A DNA stretch of 64,000 bases from Alphaproteobacteria bacterium US3C007. GTDB lineage: Bacteria > Pseudomonadota > Alphaproteobacteria > Rhodobacterales > Rhodobacteraceae. Position numbers and translations under genes: made by a program. Below the pieces are notes generated by a model. The model did not search any database and was not told the DNA's origin. It was given only the letters and a program-made list of their open reading frames with translations. Of this stretch, positions 46,887 to 55,533 are shown in pieces. Each line of letters opens with the position of its first letter. Positions within the stretch are counted from its first letter, which is position 1. Location of the stretch: assembly GCA_034423775.1 (NCBI GenBank), contig CP139918.1, positions 1,674,001 through 1,738,000 on the forward strand. The letters run 5' to 3'.

Positions 46887-47276
46887 GTGGAACATATTAG
46901 TTTAGAGCATGCGAATATTACGGTTTCTGATCCTGAAAAAACCGCGGCCTGGATGCAAACAGTTTTTGGGTGGCGCATACGCTGGCAGGGTCCAGCACTA
47001 AATACTGGATATACGGTTCACGTTGGAACAGACGCTCAGTATCTGGCGCTGTATTGCCCTGCAGATCTGCAGAAAACACCGTCTGATCCAGATGGTTTTC
47101 TGGGCGGCTTGACTCATATTGGAGTCTGCGTGCGCGATCTTGTGGCCTGCGAATCCCGCGCGAAAAAAGCGGGGTTTACACCCCGTGACCATGCAGAATA
47201 TGAACCAGGGTCGCGATTTTATTTTCATGATTTTGATGGCATTGAGTATGAAGTGGTCAGCTATTCCTTTGAATAA
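46887..47276 (+). CDS. VOC-family (glyoxalase/bleomycin-resistance fold) protein
   Basis: This small metalloenzyme-fold protein of 129 residues begins at a GTG (46887) with GAGG six bases upstream. The two beta-alpha-beta-beta-beta modules are visible. The first starts HISLEHANITVSDPEKTAAW, where the His is a possible metal ligand. The second has GGLTHIGVCVRDL (His ligand) and ends with FYFHDFDGIEYEVV (Glu ligand). It could be a glyoxalase I-like lyase, a dioxygenase or a drug-binding protein. Its position opposite soxR suggests a role in handling redox-active or electrophilic compounds. Confidence 0.82.
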   Translation: MEHISLEHANITVSDPEKTAAWMQTVFGWRIRWQGPALNTGYTVHVGTDAQYLALYCPADLQKTPSDPDGFLGGLTHIGVCVRDLVACESRAKKAGFTPRDHAEYEPGSRFYFHDFDGIEYEVVSYSFE

Positions 47277-47297
47277 CGCTGTTGCATCAACAGGCCC

Positions 47298-47320
47298 TGT
47301 GCTAGAGGCCTTCTAGCACA
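47298..47320 (+). terminator. Hairpin after the VOC gene
   Basis: TGTGCTAGA (47298-47306) and TCTAGCACA (47312-47320) make a perfect 9-bp stem with loop GGCCT. Only TTTG follows, so termination may be weak or partial before xth. Confidence 0.6.
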
Positions 47321-47338
47321 TTTGAAAGGAGCCTTGTG

Positions 47339-48127
47339 ATGTCTTTTACGCTTGCCACTTGGAATATTAATTCTGTTCGCCTGCGCGTTGATCTGGTGGC
47401 GCGCCTGCTGCAAGAAAAGGCGCCGGATGTGCTGTGTTTGCAAGAATGTAAATCGCCGGTTGAGAAAATTCCCGCCGAGGTTTTTGCCGAAATTGGTTAT
47501 CCTTACATGGTTGCACGGGGCCAGAAGGGGTATAATGGCGTTGCGATTTTTTCTAAGCGGCCGATGGAAGAAGCCGCTGGGGAAGATTTCGCAGGATTGG
47601 GCCATGCCCGCCACATTGCCGGCCGTCTGGACAACGGGGTGACGATCCATAATGTCTATGTGCCGGCAGGCGGCGATGTCGCGGACCGGCTTGTGAATGA
47701 AAAATTTGGTCAGAAATTGGATTATCTGGCGGATTTGCGTGATTATTTTGGTGCCGCCAAGCCGCAAAAATCAATACTTGTGGGAGATTTAAACATCGCG
47801 CCACGCGAAGATGATGTTTGGAGCCATAAGCAATTGCTGAAAGTGGTCAGCCACACGCCGATAGAAGTTGCCGCTTTGGCTGAAACTCAAGCTGCGGGTG
47901 ATTGGGTGGATGTGACCCGCCAGGATATCCCGGAGGGGCTTTTATATAGCTGGTGGTCTTATCGCGCCAAAGATTGGAACGCAGCGGATAAGGGGCGCAG
48001 GTTGGATCATATTTGGGCCAGCAAAGATATTGCGCCGCTTGCCCATTCGTCAAAAATTCTGCGCGACGTGCGCGGATGGCAGCAACCCAGTGATCATGTG
48101 CCGGTTTTTGCCAGCTTTGACCTTTGA
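47339..48127 (+). CDS. xth: Exodeoxyribonuclease III (AP endonuclease family)
   Basis: Exonuclease III incises abasic sites and trims 3' ends during base-excision repair. The 262-residue protein starts TLATWNINSVRLRV, has the metal-binding Glu in LCLQECKS, the catalytic LVGDLNIAPREDDVW and the terminal RLDHIWAS and PSDHVPVFASF motifs with the catalytic His. The ATG at 47339 is chosen because GGAG lies 7 bases upstream; a GTG three bases earlier is the alternative. Confidence 0.95.
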   Translation: MSFTLATWNINSVRLRVDLVARLLQEKAPDVLCLQECKSPVEKIPAEVFAEIGYPYMVARGQKGYNGVAIFSKRPMEEAAGEDFAGLGHARHIAGRLDNGVTIHNVYVPAGGDVADRLVNEKFGQKLDYLADLRDYFGAAKPQKSILVGDLNIAPREDDVWSHKQLLKVVSHTPIEVAALAETQAAGDWVDVTRQDIPEGLLYSWWSYRAKDWNAADKGRRLDHIWASKDIAPLAHSSKILRDVRGWQQPSDHVPVFASFDL

Positions 48128-48180
48128 ATTTCGCGCCACAATCGCCATATAACCATTTAAGATAATTAAAGAGGTAGCAA

Positions 48181-49095
48181 ATGCTTGAATTAGGACAACC
48201 CAGCGCGCCGGCAGCGGCTGATGTGATTGCTGATGTGAACGAAAGCGAATTCATGACCGCAGTCGTCGAGGCCAGCAATACTATTCCTGTGATTGTTGAT
48301 TTTTGGGCGCCATGGTGCGGGCCTTGCAAAACATTGGGGCCGCAATTGGAAGAGGCGGTGAACGCCGCCAATGGCGCCGTAAAAATGGCGAAAGTCAATG
48401 TTGACGAAAACCCGATGGTATCTGAGCAGCTGCGCGTGCAGTCAATTCCGACGGTTTATGCATTTTGGAAAGGCCAGCCGATTGATGGCTTTCAAGGCGC
48501 GGTTGCCGCCTCGGAGGTGAAAGCATTTGTAGAGCGCGTGGTGGCCGCTGGCGATGGGGCGCCGGGGGGCGGTTTGGCGGATGCGATCGAGGCGGCTGAA
48601 GAGATGCTGGCCGAAGGTGCTGCGGAGGATGCCGCCCAAACCTTTGCCGCCGTGCTGGAAGAAGAGCCAAATAATCCGGCTGCCTATGGCGGTTTGGTGC
48701 GTGCCCATATTGCTTTGGGCGATCTAGAGCAAGCAGAAGCTGTGCTGAACGGAGCCCCTGCTGAGATTGCGCAGAGCCCAGAATTGGAAGCCGCCTTCGC
48801 TCAGCTTGAGTTGGCCAAACAGGGCCAAAATGCCGGCCCGCTTGAGGATTTGCGATCCGCGGTTGCGGCAAATCCGGATGATCATCAGGCGCGGTTAGAT
48901 TTTGCGCAGGCGCTATATGCAGCTGGTGAGGCTGAACCGGCTGTGAGCGAGCTTTTAGAGCTGTTTCGCCGCGACCGTGAGTGGAATGAAGGCGCCGCCC
49001 GCGCGCAGCTTTTCACCATATTTGATGCGTTAAAGCCAAATGATCCGATCGTTTTGGCGGGCCGACGCAAATTAAGCTCGATGATATTTGCCTGA
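48181..49095 (+). CDS. Thioredoxin-like/TPR chaperedoxin (CnoX/YbbN-like)
   Basis: The 304-residue protein fuses an N-terminal thioredoxin fold (about 16-122) to C-terminal TPR-like helices (about 130-304). The active site is WCGPC (45-49), so, unlike E. coli CnoX, both redox cysteines are present. The family protects substrates from over-oxidation and hands them to GroEL or DnaK. It is co-directional with xth, the Lon-domain gene and the Trm112 gene, with SD AGAGG before the ATG. Confidence 0.87.
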   Translation: MLELGQPSAPAAADVIADVNESEFMTAVVEASNTIPVIVDFWAPWCGPCKTLGPQLEEAVNAANGAVKMAKVNVDENPMVSEQLRVQSIPTVYAFWKGQPIDGFQGAVAASEVKAFVERVVAAGDGAPGGGLADAIEAAEEMLAEGAAEDAAQTFAAVLEEEPNNPAAYGGLVRAHIALGDLEQAEAVLNGAPAEIAQSPELEAAFAQLELAKQGQNAGPLEDLRSAVAANPDDHQARLDFAQALYAAGEAEPAVSELLELFRRDREWNEGAARAQLFTIFDALKPNDPIVLAGRRKLSSMIFA

Positions 49096-49121
49096 ACGGT
49101 ATCGGGCGCTAATATTTGCAT

Positions 49122-49760
49122 ATGACAAATTCTTCTGATTTTCCCGATATCATACCCGTATTCCCCCTGCCCGGGGCGTTGTTGCTGCCTCGCTCGCGTC
49201 TGCCTTTGCATATTTTTGAGCCGCGTTATCTTGCGATGATCGAAGATGTTTTGAAAACACCGCATCGCTTGATTGGTATGATACAGCCCCGCGGGAAAAA
49301 AGCCTCGGACCGCATGCAAGCGATTGGATGTGCCGGCCGCGTGACCCAATTTTCGGAAACTGAAGATGGCCGTTATATGGTGACGCTGAGTGGGGTATCA
49401 CGCTATCGTATCGGCGCAGAAGTAGACGGGTTTACCCCTTATCGCCGCTTTGAAACCTCTTGGACGGGCTTTGAAGGTGACCTTGCAAAATCTGAAAAAG
49501 ATCCCGGATTTAGACGTCAAACGTTTTTCAAATTGTTGGAGCGTTACTTTGAAAATCGCGGTTTATCGACGGATTGGGAAACCTTGAAAGACGCTGATGA
49601 TGAATTGTTGATCAATTCGTTGTCGATGCTGCTTGAGTTTGAAAGCGAAGATAAACAAGCTTTGCTCGAAGCCCCCTCATTGATGACGCGTCGGGAAACG
49701 CTGATCACCTTGATTGAATACAGTATGCGCGGTGGCAATTCTGATGAGATGTTGCAATGA
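49122..49760 (+). CDS. Lon protease N-terminal (LON substrate-binding) domain protein
   Basis: The 212-residue protein carries only the LON substrate-binding domain. It opens with [20 protein letters not shown] and [10 protein letters not shown] (about 10-45), the hallmark of this fold, and has no ATPase or protease domain. Such stand-alone proteins are widespread in Alphaproteobacteria and their partner is unknown. I use the ATG at 49122; a TTG six bases earlier is less likely. The stop overlaps the following Trm112-like start by 4 bp. Confidence 0.9.
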   Translation: MTNSSDFPDIIPVFPLPGALLLPRSRLPLHIFEPRYLAMIEDVLKTPHRLIGMIQPRGKKASDRMQAIGCAGRVTQFSETEDGRYMVTLSGVSRYRIGAEVDGFTPYRRFETSWTGFEGDLAKSEKDPGFRRQTFFKLLERYFENRGLSTDWETLKDADDELLINSLSMLLEFESEDKQALLEAPSLMTRRETLITLIEYSMRGGNSDEMLQ

Positions 49761-49942
49761 CTGATGCGGCGGCGCAGGCAGATCGGCGGATGCTCGAAGC
49801 CTTGGTTTGCCCGCAAACGCATACGCGGCTTGAATATTTGCCCGATCGTCAAGAATTGGTGTCAAAAGCCGCGGGCGTGGCCTATCCAATTCGCGATGGT
49901 ATTCCGGTCTTACTGCTTGATGAAGCGCGCCCTTTGGCGTGA
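49757..49942 (+). CDS. Trm112-family (UPF0434) protein
   Basis: The 61-residue protein has the Trm112 fold: [18 protein letters not shown], then [26 protein letters not shown] (quoted in part). In eukaryotes and archaea Trm112 is the activator of several methyltransferases of RNA and proteins. Bacterial copies such as YcaR keep the fold, but only one Cys of the zinc site remains here. Its start overlaps the Lon-domain gene by 4 bp, so the two are coupled. Confidence 0.9.
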   Translation: MTDAAAQADRRMLEALVCPQTHTRLEYLPDRQELVSKAAGVAYPIRDGIPVLLLDEARPLA

Positions 49943-50122
49943 GGCTTTTGCCTCGCGGCGCGCTGAGATTATGCACCTGGCTTGGCGCTGAAACCAAAGC
50001 GTCGATAAAAAATGAAAACAAGCGTCTTTTAGGCTGCGAATAAAGCCCATCTGGCCCCACGAAAAGCGCGTGCAATGGGTAGGTTGCTCTGCAAGCAGTT
50101 CTGCACGGGATCTGTTCGGGGG

Positions 50123-52579
50123 TCAGGGGGCAATACGTATATGCGCGGGTGGTTTCTGTTCAACCCAGCGCTGATAGGCGGCGCGATAGCCTGTTTCCAA
50201 ATGGTTGGTAAGCAAGCCTGCATCAAATAACGGGCTGGTTCTGCGGTTTTGCGCAAGCTTTTCTGTAACCGTCTGAAGCTGCTGGGGCGAGCGTGCCAGA
50301 TCAAGAATAAGCGCCTCATAGGCCGCCTCGGTTTCTACGATTAGCTCGGGCAGTCCGATGGCGGTTAACAGGCTGGCGGCAACCCGCGCTGCAAAGCCTT
50401 TGCCGGCTTTTGTGACCAGCGGAAGGCCGGCCCAAAGCGCATCACTGGCCGTGGTATGGGCATTCACGTTGAACGTATCTATAAAAAGATCCGCGCAGCT
50501 ATGGCGGGCCAAATGTTCGTGATGGGCAAGCTTTGGCGCAAAGATCAAACGGCTTGGATCGATCCCGCGGGCTTGGGCGGCGTTGCGCAAGTTCTGCGAG
50601 ACCCATTTATTTGCCTCCAGCAGCCACAGTACGCTGCCCTCGATTTGCGATAGCAGGCGCATCCAAATGTCGAATTCACAGGGGGTTATTTTATACGAAT
50701 TATTGAAACAGCAGAGCACAAAAGCGTCTGCAGGCAAGCCAAGCTGGGATCGGCTATAAACGGTGTTTGCGATTGGGCGCATATCATCATTGGCCTGATA
50801 GCTATGCGGTAAAAAGATAATTTTCTCAGAATAAGCGCTTTCATATGCGCGAGGTATAACGACTGGATCGGCAATAATATAGTCGATGAAAGGCGCTCCA
50901 AGGCTGCCCGGATACCCGATATAACTGATCTGTATCGGCGCTGCTTTGAAGGCGAAAATGCCAAGTCTGGTATTTTGCGTATAGCCCTTTAGGTCGACCG
51001 CTATATCAATTTCATGGTCGCGCGCCAAAGCGGCGATGTCAAAATCGCTCAACTGGCGCACATTGTGAAATTTATCCACGGCGGCTGTAAGCCTTTTGCG
51101 CATGCAATCATTGGTGTTTGGCCCATAAGAATAGGCGTATATTTCAAAGTCTGATTTGCTATGCTTTTCAAACACGCGCGCCATCAAATACATGGTTGCA
51201 TGATCATGAAAATCTGCCGAGAAATATCCGATGCGCACCGGTTTAGCGCGCTGTGCAGGGCGCGCGGCTTCGGCGAGGGGTTTTTGATTATATTTTTTCT
51301 CAGCAAAAAGTTTTGAACGCTGCAAATGGCGCATTGGATGATCTTCAAACCCCAACATATTCCAAGGCGTAACATCGGGTGTGCTCACACCGAGTGTTGC
51401 AATCATCGTTCGGTCTTGCTGCAACGCGCTCCAATCGCATAGGCTGGCTTGCTGGAACATTTTTTGACCATATGCCACAAGATGGTTCGGGTTTATCGCT
51501 ATGGCTTTTTGATAACTTTCAATCGCGCGCGTCACTGCGCCCAATTCTTGATGGGCAACACCCATATTGTTATAGGCATCTGCGTAATTTGGATTTAGGT
51601 CTACGGCTTTTTGATAGCTTTTAAGCGCGGTTTCCAATTTTCCTTGGCCATAAAGCGTTAAGCCAAGATCGTTATGCGCCTCAGAAAATTCCGGCTGCAT
51701 CGAAATCACTTTGCTAAAGGCGTTACAGGCAGCTTGGAAATCACCGTTTTCTTTATACGCGCGGCCAAGGTTTAAAGAGGTGATATAATTTTCAGGCTGC
51801 AACTTCAGCGTTTTCAAAAATGCTTTAATCGCATTTTCAAACGCGCCTTGTGCCATCATTGCATTGCCCAAGTTACCCTGCGCTGGAACAAATTTGGGAT
51901 CAATTTTAAGCGCTGCTTGATACTGGCGAATAGCTTGCGCGATATCGCCGATTGCCTGCAATGAGAGCCCTAAATTGCAATGCGCGGGGGCATGGTTCGG
52001 CTCTAAAGTAAGCGTTTTTTTATAATGTAGAATCGCTTTTTGAAATTCAGAATTTGCCCGAAAAGCATTGGCCAATTTAAAATGTGCCGCGCCGTTATTT
52101 GGCGCAAGCTCTATAACGTTTTGAAAGCAGGCAATCGCGTTTGCCAGATCCTGATTTTTTTGGTGGGCGATGCCCAGATTGAATTGGGCGTCGATAAAAA
52201 ACCTATCCAAGCGTAAGGCGCCACTCAGCAACGTGATGGCTGCTTGAGCTTGGTTCAGTTGGTTGAACACAGATCCAAGCAAGTTGAGTAAGGCTTTGTC
52301 TTTTGGAAAAGCATTTGCCAGGCCTTGTGCTTGATTTGCCAAGTCAATGAAATTTCCTTTTTGATACTGTTCTTTGAGCGCATTGAACTCTGTCAGGGGC
52401 ATTTGCCCTGGCCTTGCAGGGGCTGATACGCCTTTAAGCATAGCAAGGGCTTTTAATGCGCGCGGGTTTTTTGGGAATTTGGTCAATACCGCTTGATACA
52501 GCTTTATGGCCTCAGCGATGCGGCCGGCTTTGTGCAGCGCGGCGGCGTCACGCAATGTTTTGTCGACAGATTGAGTCAT
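50123..52579 (-). CDS. TPR-repeat O-GlcNAc-transferase-like (SPINDLY-type) glycosyltransferase
   Basis: The 818-residue protein joins N-terminal tetratricopeptide repeats (about 10 units, residues 60-400) to a C-terminal GT41-like domain. The catalytic half shows the OGT landmarks in order: GYFSADFHDHATMYLM (about 447-462), DLKGYTQNTRLGIFAF, ISYIGYPGSLGAPFIDYIIAD, FNNSYKITP with the UDP-binding lysine (about 628), and HTTASDALWAGLPLVT (about 706). It should transfer a sugar to protein Ser/Thr. The ATG at 52579 is used; a GTG nine bases earlier is possible. It is AT-richer than its neighbours and sits in AT-rich flanks. Confidence 0.88.
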   Translation of the reverse strand: MTQSVDKTLRDAAALHKAGRIAEAIKLYQAVLTKFPKNPRALKALAMLKGVSAPARPGQMPLTEFNALKEQYQKGNFIDLANQAQGLANAFPKDKALLNLLGSVFNQLNQAQAAITLLSGALRLDRFFIDAQFNLGIAHQKNQDLANAIACFQNVIELAPNNGAAHFKLANAFRANSEFQKAILHYKKTLTLEPNHAPAHCNLGLSLQAIGDIAQAIRQYQAALKIDPKFVPAQGNLGNAMMAQGAFENAIKAFLKTLKLQPENYITSLNLGRAYKENGDFQAACNAFSKVISMQPEFSEAHNDLGLTLYGQGKLETALKSYQKAVDLNPNYADAYNNMGVAHQELGAVTRAIESYQKAIAINPNHLVAYGQKMFQQASLCDWSALQQDRTMIATLGVSTPDVTPWNMLGFEDHPMRHLQRSKLFAEKKYNQKPLAEAARPAQRAKPVRIGYFSADFHDHATMYLMARVFEKHSKSDFEIYAYSYGPNTNDCMRKRLTAAVDKFHNVRQLSDFDIAALARDHEIDIAVDLKGYTQNTRLGIFAFKAAPIQISYIGYPGSLGAPFIDYIIADPVVIPRAYESAYSEKIIFLPHSYQANDDMRPIANTVYSRSQLGLPADAFVLCCFNNSYKITPCEFDIWMRLLSQIEGSVLWLLEANKWVSQNLRNAAQARGIDPSRLIFAPKLAHHEHLARHSCADLFIDTFNVNAHTTASDALWAGLPLVTKAGKGFAARVAASLLTAIGLPELIVETEAAYEALILDLARSPQQLQTVTEKLAQNRRTSPLFDAGLLTNHLETGYRAAYQRWVEQKPPAHIRIAP

Positions 52580-52724
52580 AAGAAACACGCTGTTTGGTTG
52601 CTGGGCTTTGGGCAGTTATAAATTATTTTAATCAAGCCACAATCTAAGAGTTAAGCGTGAACGCGGCTTACTCGATGCCCTGCCTCAAGGCTCAAACTGC
52701 GGTGATCAGGGCTGTGGGGTACGC

Positions 52725-52742
52725 TTGAAAAATATTTTTCAA
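52725..52742. promoter_or_regulatory. Perfect 18-bp palindrome upstream of the O-GlcNAc-transferase-like gene
   Basis: TTGAAAAATATTTTTCAA reads identically on both strands. It lies 22 bp after the ubiH-like stop and about 146 bp before the transferase start. Its AT-richness argues against a rho-independent terminator, so an operator or a protein-binding site for the transferase gene is the better reading. Confidence 0.55.
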
Positions 52743-52764
52743 ACAGGCATTTCAGGATGCTTTG

Positions 52765-53979
52765 TTAGCGCATCAAATCGGGCAATGTGCCTGTTAATCC
52801 TGCGGCTTCGCGGATGAAACTGCGGCGGGCTTTAGGTACAGCGTTGATCATGGCCATCCCCATGTCGCGCCCCAATCTTAGCAGGCTATTATCATTTGAG
52901 AATAGACGGTTGAATGTATCGGTTGCCAAAGCCAGACTGGTTGCGTCAAAGCGCCTCCATTCTTGATAGCGCATCAACGTAGCACTGGCCCCAATATCTT
53001 CGCCGCGCAATTTTGCTTCTTTCAGAACTTGCACAAGCGCTGCGATATCGCGCAGGCCCGCATTCAGACCTTGGCCCGCAATGGGATGCACGCCATGCGC
53101 GGCATCGCCGATCAAAGCCAACCTTGGCGCAACGAAACTTTCCGCCAAAGTCAGATCAAGCGGGTAGCTGTAGCGCTGGCCGGCCATGCTGATTTTGCCT
53201 AGATAATCGCCAATACGGGGCTGCAATATCGACAGATAATCGGCCTCGCTCAGCGCCATGATCTGTTTGGCGTTTTGCGCGGTTTCGCTCCACACGATGG
53301 ATGCGCGGTTTTCTGTTAAGGGCAAGATTGCCAAAGGGCCGGCCGGTAAAAAATATTGGCAGGCCACCCCATTATGCGGGATCTCGTGCTGTATTGCGCA
53401 AACAAGCGCTGTTTGTCCATATTCCCAGCCGATGCGTTTGATTCCGGCGCGGCCCGCAGAGGGGCTTTTGCGCCCATCTGCCCCGATCAAAAGGCTGGTT
53501 GAAATTTGGCGCCCATCTGACAGGGTCAGCTGCATTTCACTGCCCGATATCGACTGCTCAATCAGCGCGGTGCCAGCGATATACTCAATGGTCTCATAGC
53601 GCGCCATCGCCCGTTGAAGTAGGGGGCGCAAGAAACGGTCCTCGACCATATGCCCCATCGGACCTTCTTCAATTTCGGCATGATCAAATTGCATAAATAA
53701 AGGCGAGGGGCCCGTGCTGGGGCTGCCATCGGCAACTTTGATTTTCAAGATAGGCTGGGCCGTTTCTGCAAGATCCGCCCAAAGCCCCAAGGCCTTAAGC
53801 AACCGCACGGAGGTAAGAGCCATCGCGTAAGAGCGCCCGTCAAAGCCCTGCTCGACTTGCGTATGGGCCGCAAGCTGATCAACAACAACCACCCGAAACC
53901 CGGCTTGCGCGGCGGCCAAGGCCGTGGCGGCGCCGGTTAAACTGCCGCCCACAATTGCGATATCTGCGTTCTTCATCAT
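52765..53979 (-). CDS. UbiH/UbiF/VisC-family FAD-dependent hydroxylase
   Basis: This 404-residue flavoprotein monooxygenase is likely to hydroxylate the ubiquinone ring precursor. The FAD-binding site begins IAIVGGSLTGAATALAAAQAG (quoted in part), followed by the DG-like LIGADGRKSPSAGRAGI and the FAD-phosphate motif LALIGDAAHGVHPIAGQGLNAGLRD (quoted in part). Length and motifs fit UbiH-type enzymes; which ring position it acts on cannot be decided. Two ATGs in a row lie at 53979 and 53976. The 5' end is divergent from the amidase gene, with 85 bp between the two starts. Confidence 0.86.
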   Translation of the reverse strand: MMKNADIAIVGGSLTGAATALAAAQAGFRVVVVDQLAAHTQVEQGFDGRSYAMALTSVRLLKALGLWADLAETAQPILKIKVADGSPSTGPSPLFMQFDHAEIEEGPMGHMVEDRFLRPLLQRAMARYETIEYIAGTALIEQSISGSEMQLTLSDGRQISTSLLIGADGRKSPSAGRAGIKRIGWEYGQTALVCAIQHEIPHNGVACQYFLPAGPLAILPLTENRASIVWSETAQNAKQIMALSEADYLSILQPRIGDYLGKISMAGQRYSYPLDLTLAESFVAPRLALIGDAAHGVHPIAGQGLNAGLRDIAALVQVLKEAKLRGEDIGASATLMRYQEWRRFDATSLALATDTFNRLFSNDNSLLRLGRDMGMAMINAVPKARRSFIREAAGLTGTLPDLMR

Positions 53980-54064
53980 GCGCTGTAATATGGGCTTTTT
54001 CTACGCATTGTCCATGCGCGGTGATGACGCTAGTCTAGGGGTAACATATTGTGGGGATATAAGA

Positions 54065-55396
54065 ATGAGCTCAGTTTTAAAGATGAGTGCTGCAGAACAA
54101 GGTAGGGCGATCGCCGCAGGCCGTGTGGATCCGGTTGAGCTCACTGAGGCCTATCTTGAGCAGATGAAAGCGCATGCAGATACAAGCCGAATTTATGCTT
54201 GCAAAACGCCTGACCGCGCGCGCGTTGAAGCTGAAGCGGCGCAACAGCGGGCGAAAACTGGCGGATTGCGATCGCCATTGGATGGTGTGCCGATCAGTTG
54301 GAAAGATTTATTTGACAGCGCCGAATATCCAACCGAGGCAGGCTCGGCTCTTTTGGCGGGGCGGGTGCCGGCGGAGGATGCTGAGGTTTTGGCAAACGCG
54401 ACGGCGCAAGGTTTGGTCTGCCTGGGCAAAACGCATATGTCAGAGCTGGCTTTCAGCGGTTTGGGTCTGAACCCTGTCACCGCGACACCAGCCTGCATCA
54501 ATGATGCAGCGGCGGTGGCGGGCGGGTCTTCTTCGGGGGCAGCGGCGTCTATCGCGTGTGATTTGGCCGCTGGAGCGATCGGATCGGATACGGGCGGTTC
54601 AGTGCGCATTCCAGCGGCGTGGAATGATTTGGTGGGCTTGAAAACCACAGCTGGCCGCGTCTCGGTTCAGGGGGTGGTGCCGCTATGTGCTACGTTTGAC
54701 ACGGTTGGCCCGCTCAGCAAAACGGTTGAAGATGCCGCGTTGTTATTGGCGGCTTTGGAAGGCCGGACCCCAGCGGATTTAACCGCAAGCAGTTTGCGTG
54801 GAAAGCGCCTTGGTGTATTGCAAACGGTTGCGTTTGATGAGCTGCGAGAGGCCCCAGCTTTAGGGTTTGAAACGGCATTGGCAAAGGTGATCAAAGCGGG
54901 CGCGATGGTTGAGGATATTGAAATCGAGGCGGTTTCCAAAGCGATGCCACTAAGCCCGATATTGTTTGCTTCAGAGGCCTATGGCACGTGGAAAACGGTG
55001 ATTGAAGCACAACCCGAGGTGATGTTTGAAGAAATTTTAAATCGCTTTCGGGGGGGGGCTGATTTTGCCGCATGCGATTATATCGCCGCCTCGCAAATGC
55101 TTGCGGCGTTGCGGCAGGACTATCTTGCGCTTACGGCTGGCTATGACGCCATTTTATGCCCAACCGCGCCGATTTTACCGCCCAATGCCGCGCGGCTGAT
55201 GGAAGATGCTGACTATTATGTAAAGGAAAACCTGCTGGCGCTGCGCAATACACGGATCGGCAATCTTATGGGATTATGCGCGATTACCTTACCAAGTGGC
55301 ACACCAAGTTGTGGGCTGATGCTGATGGGACCGCCAGGCGCAGAAGAGGGGCTTTTGCGCCTTGCACAGGCTGCTGAGGCTGCAATTTTGGCCTAA
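54065..55396 (+). CDS. Amidase-signature family hydrolase
   Basis: This 443-residue amidohydrolase uses the Ser-cisSer-Lys triad. The lysine is Lys80 in VPISWKDLFD, the glycine/serine-rich motif is GGSSSGAAAS (153-162), and the nucleophile is Ser179 in DTGGSVRIPA. The rest matches the family (LGKTHMSELAFSG). The substrate is unknown; GatA is unlikely since no gatCB is near. An in-frame extension upstream to 53924 lacks similarity, so the ATG at 54065 (MSSVLKMSAAEQ) is used. Confidence 0.92.
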   Translation: MSSVLKMSAAEQGRAIAAGRVDPVELTEAYLEQMKAHADTSRIYACKTPDRARVEAEAAQQRAKTGGLRSPLDGVPISWKDLFDSAEYPTEAGSALLAGRVPAEDAEVLANATAQGLVCLGKTHMSELAFSGLGLNPVTATPACINDAAAVAGGSSSGAAASIACDLAAGAIGSDTGGSVRIPAAWNDLVGLKTTAGRVSVQGVVPLCATFDTVGPLSKTVEDAALLLAALEGRTPADLTASSLRGKRLGVLQTVAFDELREAPALGFETALAKVIKAGAMVEDIEIEAVSKAMPLSPILFASEAYGTWKTVIEAQPEVMFEEILNRFRGGADFAACDYIAASQMLAALRQDYLALTAGYDAILCPTAPILPPNAARLMEDADYYVKENLLALRNTRIGNLMGLCAITLPSGTPSCGLMLMGPPGAEEGLLRLAQAAEAAILA

Positions 55397-55398
55397 AG

Positions 55399-55450
55399 AG
55401 GGCACCCTAGGAGCGAAAAAACGTTTTTTTGCCCTATTTTTTTATTTTTT
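55399..55450 (+). terminator. Terminator-like hairpin and T-tract after the amidase gene
   Basis: AGGGCA pairs with TGCCCT, and the inner segments GCGAAAAAA and TTTTTTTGC can extend the stem. Long T-runs follow (to about 55452). It is a plausible terminator before the aminotransferase promoter. Confidence 0.55.
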
Positions 55451-55533
55451 TTGGCTTTGTATAGACGAAAGCGCTTTGCTTCGGTAGTCTGCACCTTAAC
55501 GGGGCAAAATGATCCCGATTGATTGAGGCATAT

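Noticed and set aside
51067..51080. Near-match DnaA box (TTATCCACG) inside the glycosyltransferase gene
   Set aside because: A single mismatched copy within coding sequence; expected by chance.
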